Assembly (NCBI RefSeq): GCF_005938645.2
Contig: NZ_CP042171.1
Coordinates: 5,642,001 to 5,706,000 of the forward strand
Direction of reading: 5' to 3'
Source of the DNA: Pedobacter sp. KBS0701
GTDB taxonomy: Bacteria; Bacteroidota; Bacteroidia; Sphingobacteriales; Sphingobacteriaceae
Length of the DNA stretch: 64,000 nucleotides
In this document: piece by piece, positions 42,570 through 51,483 of the stretch
Position numbering within the stretch: the first letter of the stretch is position 1
Layout of the letters: every line of letters starts with the position of its first letter
The notes under the pieces: generated by a model
Database searches by the model: none
Seen by the model: only the letters and a program-made list of their open reading frames with translations
Told to the model about the DNA's origin: nothing
Position numbers and translations under genes: made by a program

Positions 42570-42618
42570 CCTTATTTGTGCAATCCTTTAAATCCACTTA
42601 ATCTGTGTAATCTTTATT

Positions 42619-43392
42619 ATGAACTCACTGCCATTTGCTTATTTAATCCCTATTTTTTTGATTGCTCTTTACCTCATCCTTAAAAAAAAGAAGGTTGCTA
42701 TTGAGCCTTTAACGGATGTAGACAAAAAAATACTCGATGATTATGTAGGCTATTACCATAATCTCGATTCGACTGATAAGCTTAAGTTTGAGCAGAAAGT
42801 AGCTGCATTTTTTAGTTCGGTTAAAATTGAAGCGGTAGGCTTGGAAATAACTACTCTGGATGAACTGCTGATTGCCTCAAGTGCGGTTATTCCTATTTTT
42901 GGTTTTGACGATTGGCAATACAAAAACTTAACCAGCGTTTTATTGTATCCAGATACTTTTAACAAAGATTTTCAGTTTGATGGTGGAGAAAGGAATATTA
43001 TGGGCATGGTTGGTACGGGGTATATGAACGGGCAGATGATTTTATCACGTTCAGCGCTGCGTCATGGTTTTTCTAAAAGTGCAGGTAAAGAAAATACGGC
43101 CATACACGAATTTGTTCACCTTTTAGATAAATCGGATGGAGCAACGGATGGCGTTCCGGAAAATTTGATGGCACATGAGTACACTTTACCATGGATTAAA
43201 ATGATGCATGAAGAAATGGAAAAAATTGAGGATAATAAGTCGGATATTAACCCTTATGCCATCACCAATCAGGCCGAATTTTTTGCCGTGGTTTCTGAAT
43301 ATTTCTTTGAAAAACCTGAGCTGTTAAAAGATAAACACCCCGAATTGTATTTTCAGTTAAGCCGTATTTTTGCTCAACAGCCCGCGGGTTAA
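42619..43392 (+). CDS. mtfA: MtfA-type zinc peptidase (family M90)
   Basis: This 257-residue protein has an N-terminal membrane segment (residues 5-22) and an M90 domain. AIHEFVHLLD carries the HExxH metal motif (His163, Glu164, His167), and a downstream Glu in NQAEFFAVVSEYFFE is the likely third ligand. E. coli MtfA is a cytoplasmic peptidase that binds the glucose repressor Mlc. This version is anchored to the membrane by its first segment. Its regulatory partner here is unknown. Confidence 0.87.
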   Translation: MNSLPFAYLIPIFLIALYLILKKKKVAIEPLTDVDKKILDDYVGYYHNLDSTDKLKFEQKVAAFFSSVKIEAVGLEITTLDELLIASSAVIPIFGFDDWQYKNLTSVLLYPDTFNKDFQFDGGERNIMGMVGTGYMNGQMILSRSALRHGFSKSAGKENTAIHEFVHLLDKSDGATDGVPENLMAHEYTLPWIKMMHEEMEKIEDNKSDINPYAITNQAEFFAVVSEYFFEKPELLKDKHPELYFQLSRIFAQQPAG

Positions 43393-43406
43393 AAATGAAT
43401 TATTGA

Positions 43407-44297
43407 ATGAGAGTATTGGCAACCATTATCTGTAGTCTGATTTCGATCAGCAGTTTTGCACAGAAAACTTATGTGTTAAGGCAAAATTATCCAACAGGTT
43501 ATCGTTATGATTTTACAATCAATTCTGATCAGATCATTAACCAGAAAATTGGCGGTCAGGATGTGCATTTAACGCAAAATATAGGAACGGATTATACTTT
43601 CGATATTACCGAAGGACATAATGGAGAAAAAGATGTGAAAGTAACCTACAACAGGATTTTTATGAAATCAGTTGCGATGGGTACTACAATGACCTATAAT
43701 TCGGATGAGCAGGACATCACCAAAAAAAATCCATTCAGTGGTTTAAAGGGTGCTTCTTTTTTTATGACGGTAACGCCAAACGGAGGGATTAAAACCGTTG
43801 CGGGCATTGATAAAATGCTCGATAATATTGCGGCAAGGATGACTACCGATACCAGCCAGGTAAAACAGATCAAAAATGCCTTAAGCAAACAGTTCAGCGA
43901 AGAGGTGGTGAAACAGACCATGGAATCATCGTTTAAGATATACCCGGAAAGAGCAGTTAAAATTGGCGACAGCTGGACGGTTGATACAAAACTGCAGATG
44001 AGTATGCCTATCGAAACCATTACCGCATATACTTTGAAAGAAGTGAAAGATGGAATTGCTATCCTGAGCGTAAAAGGTTCATTGATATCAAAAGGAAGTT
44101 TTGAGACCATGGGCAATAAAATGGAAACCGATTTAAAAGGGACCAACTCAGGAGAAACATCAATTGATATTAAAACCGGGATCGTACTGAACAGTCACTT
44201 ACGTATAGAGCTGTACGGGAAAATGAAGTCGATGGGACAAGACATTGATTTCGAAATGCAGGGCATTAACAAAATTGTAGGTAAAGAGGTTAACTAA
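43407..44297 (+). CDS. DUF6263-type secreted protein
   Basis: This 296-residue protein has a signal peptide cleaved near residue 18 (ISISSFAQ). The mature part is beta-rich, with a middle segment VKIGDSWTVDTKLQM typical of the DUF6263 group. It is likely periplasmic or exported; function is unknown. It starts 15 bases after the M90 peptidase, so the two may be one transcript. Confidence 0.8.
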   Translation: MRVLATIICSLISISSFAQKTYVLRQNYPTGYRYDFTINSDQIINQKIGGQDVHLTQNIGTDYTFDITEGHNGEKDVKVTYNRIFMKSVAMGTTMTYNSDEQDITKKNPFSGLKGASFFMTVTPNGGIKTVAGIDKMLDNIAARMTTDTSQVKQIKNALSKQFSEEVVKQTMESSFKIYPERAVKIGDSWTVDTKLQMSMPIETITAYTLKEVKDGIAILSVKGSLISKGSFETMGNKMETDLKGTNSGETSIDIKTGIVLNSHLRIELYGKMKSMGQDIDFEMQGINKIVGKEVN

Positions 44298-44307
44298 ATT
44301 ATTTAGA

Positions 44308-44340
44308 CCTTATAGGTTTTTTAAACCTATAAGGCCTTTT
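44308..44340. terminator. Bidirectional terminator between convergent genes
   Basis: A perfect 12-bp inverted repeat (CCTTATAGGTTT at 44308-44319, AAACCTATAAGG at 44323-44334) with a 3-base loop has T-rich flanks on both strands. It serves the DUF6263 gene (+) and the hydrolase gene (-). Confidence 0.85.
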
Positions 44341-44346
44341 AAAAAA

Positions 44347-45330
44347 CTACAAACTACCCGTTAACGCCACCAAAAACTCCGTTGGAATTTCGATATGGGG
44401 AATATGGCCACAGGCATCAAATTCGATAATTTTGGCCCCTATAATTTTAGCTGCTGTCTGTTTGCCTAGAAATTTGTACTGGCCGTGTAAAGCCTGCTGA
44501 TCGGATGTAAGCAAGCCTTTTCCCACAATAGTTTTATCTTCTTTACCGATAAATAACACGGTAGGCACCTTTAAATTCTGAAATTCGTAAACCACTGGTT
44601 GTTCGTAAATCATGGTATAGGTGAGTGCAGCTACTTTTGCCCAGCGCGGATAATCGGCACTGTTTGTTACACCACCTGCAATATCAACAAAGTATTCGTA
44701 TTCTGGTTTCCAATAGGTAAAATAAGAGCCCTGATAGTATTTCCTTACACTTTCTGCGGTAGTTTTTAGTTCTGTTTGGTATTGCTGTGCAGTAGTGATG
44801 TAAGGAACAAAAGTTTTATAGTCTTCTAAACCGATCGGATTTTCGAGCAGCAGTTTTTCAGTTGTTCCGGGGTACATTAAAGCAAATCGGGTGGCCAGCA
44901 TACCGCCCATACTGTGGCCTAAAACCACGGTTTTTTGAATGCCTAAGGTATCGAGGAGTTTTTTGTTCCAGGCGGCCATCTGGTGAAAGCTGTAATGGAT
45001 AAATGCTTTCGATGATTTGCCAAAACCGATCTGATCAGGAACAATAACCCGATAACCAATCTTGGTTAATGCTTTGATGACGTTGCCCCAGTAATAACCT
45101 CCAAAATTTTTTCCATGGAAAAGAATTGCTGTTTTGCCGTTTGCATTTGCAGTTGGGGCAACATCCATGTAGGCCATTTTGATATCCTTTCCCTCAGTAT
45201 TAATCGGGAAATATTTAACCGGGTAGGGGTATTTAACGTTCTCTAAGTTAATAGAAAGGGTATCTGTTTTTGCCTGTACTTTGCTAAAAATAAACAGGCT
45301 AAGTGCTAATAACAGGAAGTATCTCTTCAT
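44347..45330 (-). CDS. Secreted alpha/beta hydrolase
   Basis: This 327-residue enzyme has a signal peptide (cut after Ala20, SKVQA) followed by an alpha/beta hydrolase fold. VVLGHSMGGMLATRFAL carries the nucleophile Ser140. ILFHGKNFGGYYW provides the oxyanion region. FIGKEDKTIVGKG supplies the likely acid and DACGHIPHIE the catalytic His. The substrate is unknown, possibly an ester or haloacid in the periplasm. A convergent terminator separates it from the DUF6263 gene. Confidence 0.86.
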   Translation of the reverse strand: MKRYFLLLALSLFIFSKVQAKTDTLSINLENVKYPYPVKYFPINTEGKDIKMAYMDVAPTANANGKTAILFHGKNFGGYYWGNVIKALTKIGYRVIVPDQIGFGKSSKAFIHYSFHQMAAWNKKLLDTLGIQKTVVLGHSMGGMLATRFALMYPGTTEKLLLENPIGLEDYKTFVPYITTAQQYQTELKTTAESVRKYYQGSYFTYWKPEYEYFVDIAGGVTNSADYPRWAKVAALTYTMIYEQPVVYEFQNLKVPTVLFIGKEDKTIVGKGLLTSDQQALHGQYKFLGKQTAAKIIGAKIIEFDACGHIPHIEIPTEFLVALTGSL

Positions 45331-45742
45331 TGATGGCTAATAATGTAAAAAACTAATTGGCTCAAGTTAAACTTTTGCCAATTAGTTAGCTTAAAAATCA
45401 TGCCCTTTTTACATAGGCTGCTTAAAAGATGTATTGTGTATAAAGTAAAGTGTAAAAAGAACGGCTATATCATCAATACAATTATGTCTGCCTTAGTGAT
45501 AATTTATTACAAAAGTCAATATGAATGACGGCAATTGATCTACGCGTAAAAATTCTCTCAAGTTACCGTCATTTCGAGCGGAGTGTAACGCAGTCGAGAA
45601 CCCGAAGGCTCTGCGAAGCAAAATCTGTCTAGATAGATCTCTCCACTTCGCGTTGCTCCGGTCGATATGACGACCATTCTATTGGAGGTTGTCAATGGTA
45701 GAGATAATTTATTGTGTAAACCTATCATTCTCATCAAAATTA
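45331..45742. other. Intergenic region with an R1 repeat
   Basis: About 410 bases between two minus-strand genes. R1 copy C fills the middle (45567-45672). The remainder is AT-rich and has no gene or recognisable RNA. A promoter for the hydrolase gene must lie near 45330-45420 but no clean consensus was found. Confidence 0.4.
45567..45672 (-). repeat. R1 repeat, copy C
   Basis: A reverse-orientation copy with CGTCATTTCGAG and GATATGACG ends and the CCCGAAGGCTCTGCGAAGC core shared with copies A, B and D. Confidence 0.75.
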
Positions 45743-46588
45743 TTATTTAAATAGCTGCTTAAGTAAAGGTGTTGGGATCTGTAATGTTGTAGCGTCTGAA
45801 AAATCGCCGACAAATGATTTTACATTAACATTTTGCAGTTGTACTCTAGACGTATCTGTTGTCTTAATATTCAGATTATCAAATGGGAATGGTTTTTTGT
45901 TATTTTCATCCATATTTCCGATTTCAATTTCTGAATTATTTGCAATAATGTACAGATCTTTAAAAGCATTGGTATAGCCACTAAACTTAGTCTTATTCAG
46001 GTTAAGATATAGTTTGCCGATTTTAGTTGGGTTAATTACACTGGTTTTTCCATTTGCATCGTTGTTCGTAATATCCCCGCTTAAAAATAGATCTTCAACA
46101 TTATCCAGGTTTAATGTTACAGCATCTGAATGAGCACTAAATTCTAAAATGTTAGCATTCGCAACTGAAACCTTGCTGATCTTTGGACAATAAATCACAA
46201 CAACAATTTTTTCAATGCCATTATCCTCACTAAAATTTTTAATTGATAATTGAAGTACACCGTTTGCATCTACTTCATATTTTAAATCGTTTTTAAACTT
46301 TTCTTGAATCTTAAGTCCATACTTGTTATCTTCTTTTACAAAAAGTTGTACACTAAAACCCTTTGCATTTTTAATCTGAACTGCATTGAAAGGCGATTGC
46401 AATGAAACGTTAATCCTTTCTTTCGATTTTTGTTCAAAAGTTTCATTATTGATTTCTTGTGTTCCAAGATAAGAGTCTTCAATTCCTCTTTCCTTGTAAT
46501 TTACCTTTGCGTTTATGGCCACAACTATAATCGGTATAGCGATTAGTAGTATTGCGAGGCTGATTAATAATTTATTACTTGTTTTCAT
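45743..46588 (-). CDS. Membrane-anchored GIN-like beta-helix protein in ABC operon
   Basis: This 281-residue protein has an N-terminal membrane anchor (residues 8-27) and an external part rich in Asn, Val and Thr with short repeating strands (FNAVQIKNAKGFSV, VSVANANILEFSAHSD, VTLNLDNVEDLFLSGDI). That pattern resembles the head-GIN (DUF2807) type of beta-helix proteins. It is the last gene of the operon ABC ATPase, permease, GntR, and starts four bases after the GntR stop. Its location links it to envelope stress or antimicrobial peptide response, as in other YtrA-type operons. Function is inferred only. Confidence 0.65.
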   Translation of the reverse strand: MKTSNKLLISLAILLIAIPIIVVAINAKVNYKERGIEDSYLGTQEINNETFEQKSKERINVSLQSPFNAVQIKNAKGFSVQLFVKEDNKYGLKIQEKFKNDLKYEVDANGVLQLSIKNFSEDNGIEKIVVVIYCPKISKVSVANANILEFSAHSDAVTLNLDNVEDLFLSGDITNNDANGKTSVINPTKIGKLYLNLNKTKFSGYTNAFKDLYIIANNSEIEIGNMDENNKKPFPFDNLNIKTTDTSRVQLQNVNVKSFVGDFSDATTLQIPTPLLKQLFK

Positions 46589-46592
46589 CTTC

Positions 46593-46967
46593 TTAAGCGT
46601 TAAAATTTTCTTTTACAAATGTTTTGTATTTGCTCTCTAATTCATCAAAGCCGATATTCAATAAATAAATATTCCGGAATACCACCGGAAGTTCATCTTC
46701 CATAAATAGTACTTTTCTATAACTTTTTACATGCTCTATCGCATCGTCGGTAATAAAAAAACCGATCCCTCTTTTATTGTTGATGATATTTTTATTCTGC
46801 AAGAGTTCGTAGGTACGCATTACAGTATTGGGATTTACCTCAAGCTCAACAGCTAATTCCCTAACCGAGGGTACTTTTTCTTCGGCTTTCCATTTTCCGA
46901 GCAAAATATGTTCACATACATATTCTGCAATCTGAAGATATATTGCCTTATTATCTCTAAATTCCAT
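46593..46967 (-). CDS. GntR-family (YtrA-type) transcription regulator
   Basis: This 124-residue protein has a winged helix-turn-helix (EEKVPSVRELAVELEVNPNTVMRTYE-type, residues ~28-55) and a short C-terminal part instead of a large ligand domain, as in the YtrA subfamily. YtrA repressors control ABC genes in their own operon and respond to cell-wall antibiotics in Bacillus. The gene is third in an operon after the ABC permease, and a matching dyad lies at the promoter of that operon (48626-48645), so autoregulation is likely. Confidence 0.88.
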   Translation of the reverse strand: MEFRDNKAIYLQIAEYVCEHILLGKWKAEEKVPSVRELAVELEVNPNTVMRTYELLQNKNIINNKRGIGFFITDDAIEHVKSYRKVLFMEDELPVVFRNIYLLNIGFDELESKYKTFVKENFNA

Positions 46968-46984
46968 ATCTATACCTTTTAAAA

Positions 46985-47788
46985 TTAAACTTCTTTTTCT
47001 TTAAGGCGGATGTAGGTAATCGCCCAGATGATGATGGTGATGATGCTTGTTATCAGTAAAAGTGCCAGCAAAATCCAATCTTTATCATCTTTCCTATAAT
47101 TGTGATAGTAGGGAACCTTGCCTTCCATTATCCACATCGAAAATTTAACTACCAGGTAAGATGCCAGTCCGATAAAAATCATTAGAGATAATGCTGTTTT
47201 AATATAATGGAAACGGTTAAAATAAATCGAACCTAAAAGGAATATACTGGTAACAAGAAATGGAAAAGCAAAAAAGTAACTGCAATATTTTCTGTAGCCC
47301 TCATCATTAAATACTTCTTTGGTGATGGATTCGGCTTGCCTGATACCCGGATGATTAAATGCATTAAGATTACTGTTGAGATATTTTACAAAAGCCAGAT
47401 CTGTTAGATAAAAAATCAATAAATAGCTGAAGAGACTTATTATAGCAGTGTAGGTTACGCCTGCAACGAATTTTTCGAAAGTCGAAGCAGGCGTCATCAA
47501 TTCTAAAATAGCTCTTGATTTCTGTCCAAGGATATTAAAATAGCTACTGGCTACGATACTGATAAAAACAAATCCTAAAATCAAGAAAAGAGGGTAGCGG
47601 AAACGCATATCAAGGTTGCCGTCGTAGTCAAAATTATTGTCTTTAAGAGGCGAGGGTATGCTGTAGCTGTAAAATCCCACCGCAATTCCCAATAAAACCA
47701 CAAGGCTGATCAGGTAAATTTTTCCAAAATCAAGCCATTGTCTTTTAAGCAATAAGCCAAATCGATTAATATTAAATGTGTTGTTCAT
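46985..47788 (-). CDS. ABC transporter permease
   Basis: This 267-residue protein has about six hydrophobic segments. FGKIYLISLVVLLGIAVGFY is the first, and an extracytoplasmic loop lies near residues 45-60. It is paired with the ATPase gene ending three bases upstream. The family is like the permeases that accompany YtrA-type ABC systems. The substrate is unknown; peptide antibiotics or wall intermediates are plausible. Confidence 0.8.
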   Translation of the reverse strand: MNNTFNINRFGLLLKRQWLDFGKIYLISLVVLLGIAVGFYSYSIPSPLKDNNFDYDGNLDMRFRYPLFLILGFVFISIVASSYFNILGQKSRAILELMTPASTFEKFVAGVTYTAIISLFSYLLIFYLTDLAFVKYLNSNLNAFNHPGIRQAESITKEVFNDEGYRKYCSYFFAFPFLVTSIFLLGSIYFNRFHYIKTALSLMIFIGLASYLVVKFSMWIMEGKVPYYHNYRKDDKDWILLALLLITSIITIIIWAITYIRLKEKEV

Positions 47789-47791
47789 CGC

Positions 47792-48619
47792 TTAACTGAA
47801 TAGAGGTTTAAATTTGATTTTTTCTGCGAGTATGGCATTAAAAAGTAGCTCCATATCTAATTTGCTTTCTTCCTGGTGATAGTTCGGCATTACAGCGTTA
47901 TAACCAGAAAGGGATGGCTCAGCATAAATAATGCTGTCATCAATTTCCTTTACTTTTTTAAAGGTTAATTTTGCGGTAATTTCTTCTACTGTTGCTTTAA
48001 GGGCAATATCGTTCTCATCAAGCATAATCACCGTGTCGATCAGGTTATCCAGATCCCTAACCTGGTGGGTAGAAATGATAATGCAGCGCTCATCCGTCAT
48101 GGCCGAAGCCATAATTTTCCTGAACTGTGCTTTTGATGGAATGTCTAAACCATTGGTAGGTTCATCCATAATCACCAGTTTCGCCTGGGTGGCCAGACCG
48201 AAAGCGATAATTACTTTTTTCTTCTGCCCGTAACTCATATTAATGAGTTTCTGTTCAACCGGAATATCAAATTCTTTGATCAGATTAGTGAAATAATTGT
48301 GGTCGAAGTTTTTATAGAAAGGGGCGTTTGCTTTTATATACGCATCAATTTTTACAGATGGCAAATAAAATTCTTCCGGGATAAAACAGATCTGCTCTAA
48401 AAGCGCGGGCTGTCTTTTTGCAGGGTCATAACCCATTACCTCCAATGTACCGCTTTGTGCATACACCAAACCGGCGAGATTTTTTAATAATGTCGATTTA
48501 CCGGCACCGTTTTTACCCAGCAAACCATAAATATGGCCATTGCTTAACCGCATGCTCATATTTTTAAATAATGGCTTATGTTTACTATAGCCAAAATTAA
48601 GATTGTTAATGTTGATCAT
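47792..48619 (-). CDS. ABC transporter ATP-binding protein
   Basis: The ATG at 48619 (MININNLNFGYSKHKP) gives 275 residues; a GTG at 48646 is in the operator and unlikely. Motifs are Walker A GLLGKNGAGKSTLLK, an atypical signature MSYGQKKKVIIAFGL, Walker B LVIMDEPTNGLDIP and H-loop ISTHQVRD. The C-terminus ends with an extra ~50 residues. It heads an operon of ATPase, permease, GntR regulator and membrane-anchored protein. Confidence 0.9.
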   Translation of the reverse strand: MININNLNFGYSKHKPLFKNMSMRLSNGHIYGLLGKNGAGKSTLLKNLAGLVYAQSGTLEVMGYDPAKRQPALLEQICFIPEEFYLPSVKIDAYIKANAPFYKNFDHNYFTNLIKEFDIPVEQKLINMSYGQKKKVIIAFGLATQAKLVIMDEPTNGLDIPSKAQFRKIMASAMTDERCIIISTHQVRDLDNLIDTVIMLDENDIALKATVEEITAKLTFKKVKEIDDSIIYAEPSLSGYNAVMPNYHQEESKLDMELLFNAILAEKIKFKPLFS

Positions 48620-48625
48620 ATCTAC

Positions 48626-48645
48626 TGTATTAGTTAAATAATACA
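48626..48645. promoter_or_regulatory. Probable GntR (YtrA-type) operator
   Basis: The dyad TGTATTA (48626-48632)-gttaaa-TAATACA (48639-48645) lies between the -7 element and the ATPase start codon, directly over the expected transcription start. Its TGTATTA/TAATACA form resembles AT-rich YtrA-family sites, and the regulator is encoded two genes downstream, so binding would block its own operon. Confidence 0.6.
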
Positions 48646-48677
48646 CTAAAGTATTATCTTATTTTGTTATCTCCAAA
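48646..48677 (-). promoter_or_regulatory. Promoter of the ABC-GntR operon
   Basis: On the minus strand TTTG (48677-48674), 20 bases, then TACTTTAG (48653-48646; one mismatch to TAnnTTTG). The -33 element sits inside another perfect dyad, TCTCCAAA-tt-TTTGGAGA (48670-48687). Confidence 0.5.
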
Positions 48678-48856
48678 TTTTTGGAGAAAAAAGTTTGGCG
48701 CCAGACGAATAGCGTTGTGGGTTTCCAGTTATATGTCCAACACCTAACGCTCCACACTCGCTCTCCGCCATTGAAAGGTAAAATATCCGTCTAATCATTG
48801 TTGCATTAAAACATCCTTAATATGGAGATTGTATGTTTGTAATACATCGATATAAT

Positions 48857-49252
48857 ATGGATATTAAATGGGCATATCTACTAAGCCGCTTAGCAATTGG
48901 TTTAAGTTTTTTCGGACATGGTTTGGTTCGTTTACCAAAACTTGCAGGTTTTAGCCATTGGATGGTCGTGCAATTTTCGAAATCGTATTTGCCTGATGTA
49001 TGGGTTATTCCCTTCAGTTATATTTTGCCATTTGCCGAATTTATTGTAGGCTTAATGATTATCCTGGGGTTATTTACCAGGCAAGGCTTATTATTTGCAG
49101 GAGTGGTTTCGTTAGCGCTGATCTTCGGAACAACAATAATAGAGAATTGGGAGGCACTGCCTTCTCAACTCATCCATGTGGCATTTTTATCGGTGTTACT
49201 CGCATACTTACCGCATAACAGTTATGCGGTTGATAAAATCATTAAAAAATAA
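48857..49252 (+). CDS. DoxX-family membrane protein
   Basis: The ATG at 48857 gives 131 residues (MDIKWAYLLSRLAIGLSFFG). An ATG at 48833, with GGAG 7 bases before it, would add eight residues and cannot be excluded. Four hydrophobic segments and the FFGHGLVRLPKL and FSYILPFAEFIVGLMIILGL motifs fit the DoxX/DoxD family, whose roles include thiol-redox and quinone-linked electron transfer. It precedes the aldo-keto reductase by three bases. Confidence 0.85.
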   Translation: MDIKWAYLLSRLAIGLSFFGHGLVRLPKLAGFSHWMVVQFSKSYLPDVWVIPFSYILPFAEFIVGLMIILGLFTRQGLLFAGVVSLALIFGTTIIENWEALPSQLIHVAFLSVLLAYLPHNSYAVDKIIKK

Positions 49253-49255
49253 TTT

Positions 49256-50245
49256 ATGGAATACAGAAAAATTGGAAATTCAGATTTAGAGCTTTCAGTA
49301 ATCACATTTGGCGCATGGGCTGCTGGTGGCTGGATGTGGGGAAGTACAGATAGAAACGATGCAATTAACGCCATTAAAGCCGGTTACGATTTAGGGGTTA
49401 CTTCAATTGATACCGCACCAATTTACGGTCAGGGGGATAGTGAAGAAATTGTAGGCGATGCCATAAAAGGTATTTCACGCGATAAATTACAAGTGGTAAC
49501 CAAATTCGGGATGCGCTGGGATCTTGCCAAAGGTGATTTCGGCTTTAAGAGTAAAAACAATGATGGAAAGGAGATCGATATTTATAAATACGCCGGAAAA
49601 GAAAGTGTGATTTACGAATGTGAGCAATCTTTAAAACGTCTGGGAACCGATTATATAGATCTTTACCAGATCCATTGGCCAGATGTAACCACACCGATCA
49701 GCGAAACTTTTGAAGCGGTGAGCAGGTTGATTGAACAGGGTAAAGTGCGTTATGCAGGCGTATGCAACTATGATGCAGCGCAATTAAAAGAAGCAGATCA
49801 AACTTTAGAAATTGTTTCTAACCAGATCCCATTTAGCATGGTAAACCGGGGTGTTGAAGCGGAAACTGTTCCTTATTGCATCGAAAAAAATAAATCTGTT
49901 CTAGCTTATAGTCCGATGGAGCGCGGTTTACTGACTGGAAAAATGACTGCTGATTATAAATTTGAAGAAGGCGATCACCGCCAGGGAAACAAATTTTTCT
50001 CACCTGAAAGTATCGAAAAAACAAATGCGTTTTTGGCTAAAATAAAACCGTTGGCCGATGAGAAAAATGCTACCTTATCTCAGTTGGTGTTACGCTGGAC
50101 GATTGAACGCCCAGGCATAACCATTGCTTTGGTTGGCGCAAGGAATGAAAAGCAGGCTGTACAAAATGCAGAAGCTATTAACGTAAAATTAAACGCTGAA
50201 GAAATTCAGTTCATTAATACCGAACTGCAGCACGCAGGTTTTTAA
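49256..50245 (+). CDS. Aldo/keto reductase
   Basis: This 329-residue TIM-barrel NADPH enzyme has the catalytic tetrad in order: SIDTAPIYG (Asp, Tyr), VVTKFGMRWD (Lys) and YQIHWPD (His). C-terminal VGARNEKQAVQN binds NADP phosphate. It resembles the YajO/Tas-type group. It follows the DoxX gene closely and precedes an Old Yellow Enzyme gene, suggesting a set for carbonyl or electrophile detoxification. The substrate is not known. Confidence 0.92.
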   Translation: MEYRKIGNSDLELSVITFGAWAAGGWMWGSTDRNDAINAIKAGYDLGVTSIDTAPIYGQGDSEEIVGDAIKGISRDKLQVVTKFGMRWDLAKGDFGFKSKNNDGKEIDIYKYAGKESVIYECEQSLKRLGTDYIDLYQIHWPDVTTPISETFEAVSRLIEQGKVRYAGVCNYDAAQLKEADQTLEIVSNQIPFSMVNRGVEAETVPYCIEKNKSVLAYSPMERGLLTGKMTADYKFEEGDHRQGNKFFSPESIEKTNAFLAKIKPLADEKNATLSQLVLRWTIERPGITIALVGARNEKQAVQNAEAINVKLNAEEIQFINTELQHAGF

Positions 50246-50251
50246 ACTTAA

Positions 50252-50328
50252 ACCGCAAAGAAAAGAAGTAATACGCAAAGGTTAAGGTCTTCAATTTCTT
50301 TGCGAAAAAACTTTGCGTCCTTTGCGGT
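50252..50328. repeat. R3 repeat with CCGCAAAG inverted ends, copy 2
   Basis: A 77-bp element begins ACCGCAAAG (50252-50260) and ends CTTTGCGGT (50320-50328), with internal TTGCG repeats, between the aldo-keto reductase and the OYE gene. Confidence 0.6.
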
Positions 50329-50343
50329 TAAACAAAACAAGAT

Positions 50344-51423
50344 ATGTCTAAATTATTTTCTCCTTTTACCATAAAGGATGTAACCTTAAAAAATAGAATT
50401 GTGATTTCACCGATGTGCCAATATTCTGCTGTTGACGGTTTTGCTAACGATTGGCACCTGGTGCATTTGGGAAGTCGTGCTGTTGGTGGTGCAGGCTTAA
50501 TTATCCAGGAAGCTTCTGCAGTAACCGCCGATGGAAGAATCACTTATGCCGATCTGGGGATCTGGAAAGATGAACATGTAGAAAAACTGAAACAGATTGT
50601 TTCTTTTATTCATCATAATGGTGCTATCGCAGGTATACAACTGGCACATGCGGGCAGAAAAGCCAGTTGTGAGGTGCCATGGAATGGTGGCGAACAGATT
50701 GCCGACGGCGAAAACAGCTGGAAGCCTGTTGGTCCATCGCCAATTCCTTTTAAACAAGGACAGGTTGAACCACACGAATTAACGATATCAGAAATTCAGG
50801 ATATTGTTTTTGCTTTCAGGGCAGCAGCAAAACGCGCTTTGGATGCAGGTTACAAAGTGGTAGAAATTCACGCGGCACACGGTTATTTATTGCATGAATT
50901 TTTTAGTCCGCTGAGTAATAAACGCAATGATGTTTATGGTGGAAGTTTCGAAAACCGGATCCGTTTAGTCATTGATGTGGTTGAGGCGGTACAATCGGTA
51001 TGGCCTGAAAGCCTGCCGTTATTTGTCCGTATTTCGGCAACCGACTGGACAGAAGGTGGCTGGAACGAAAATGACTCTTTGCAGTTGGCTGCGGTATTAA
51101 AAGATCGGGGTGTAGATTTAATTGATACTTCTTCGGGTGGAAATGTGCCTGATGCCTTTATCCCAGCCGGACCAAATTATCAGGTTCCTTTTGCAGATAA
51201 AATCAGAAATGAAATCGGCATCTATACGGGGGCAGTAGGTGTAATTGTTGAGGCGCACCAGGCAGAAGAAATTTTGGAGCAGGAAAAAGCAGATTTGATT
51301 TTCATTGCCCGCGAATCGTTACGTGATGCTTATTTCCCAACACATGCAGCACAGGTATTAGGCGACAATACGGAATGGCCAAACCAGTACGTAAGGGCCA
51401 AAAGGGAAACGTTTAAGAAATAA
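50344..51423 (+). CDS. NADH:flavin oxidoreductase, Old Yellow Enzyme (YqjM/NamA-like)
   Basis: This 359-residue FMN enzyme reduces activated C=C bonds, for example in enones and nitro compounds. VVISPMCQYSAVDGFANDWH carries the class-II Cys (in PMCQY) that tunes FMN. Later marks are EIHAAHGYLLHEFFSP (the His pair for substrate), LFVRISATDWTEGGW and GAVGVI. The length fits YqjM-type enzymes. The gene follows an aldo-keto reductase and an R3 repeat; cooperation in electrophile stress is an inference. Confidence 0.93.
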   Translation: MSKLFSPFTIKDVTLKNRIVISPMCQYSAVDGFANDWHLVHLGSRAVGGAGLIIQEASAVTADGRITYADLGIWKDEHVEKLKQIVSFIHHNGAIAGIQLAHAGRKASCEVPWNGGEQIADGENSWKPVGPSPIPFKQGQVEPHELTISEIQDIVFAFRAAAKRALDAGYKVVEIHAAHGYLLHEFFSPLSNKRNDVYGGSFENRIRLVIDVVEAVQSVWPESLPLFVRISATDWTEGGWNENDSLQLAAVLKDRGVDLIDTSSGGNVPDAFIPAGPNYQVPFADKIRNEIGIYTGAVGVIVEAHQAEEILEQEKADLIFIARESLRDAYFPTHAAQVLGDNTEWPNQYVRAKRETFKK

Positions 51424-51483
51424 TTGAATGTGCCGTTACCCTGAATTCATTTCAGGGTATTCAACCAGACTTCAATAAAAGAG

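Noticed and set aside
43694..44146. 150-residue ORF antisense to the DUF6263 gene
   Set aside because: There is no start signal or recognised domain, and the sense gene is clearly coding.
32771..50328. R3 elements as tRNA-like or small RNA genes
   Set aside because: The inverted ends suggest a mobile or structural repeat; no cloverleaf or conserved RNA motif was found.
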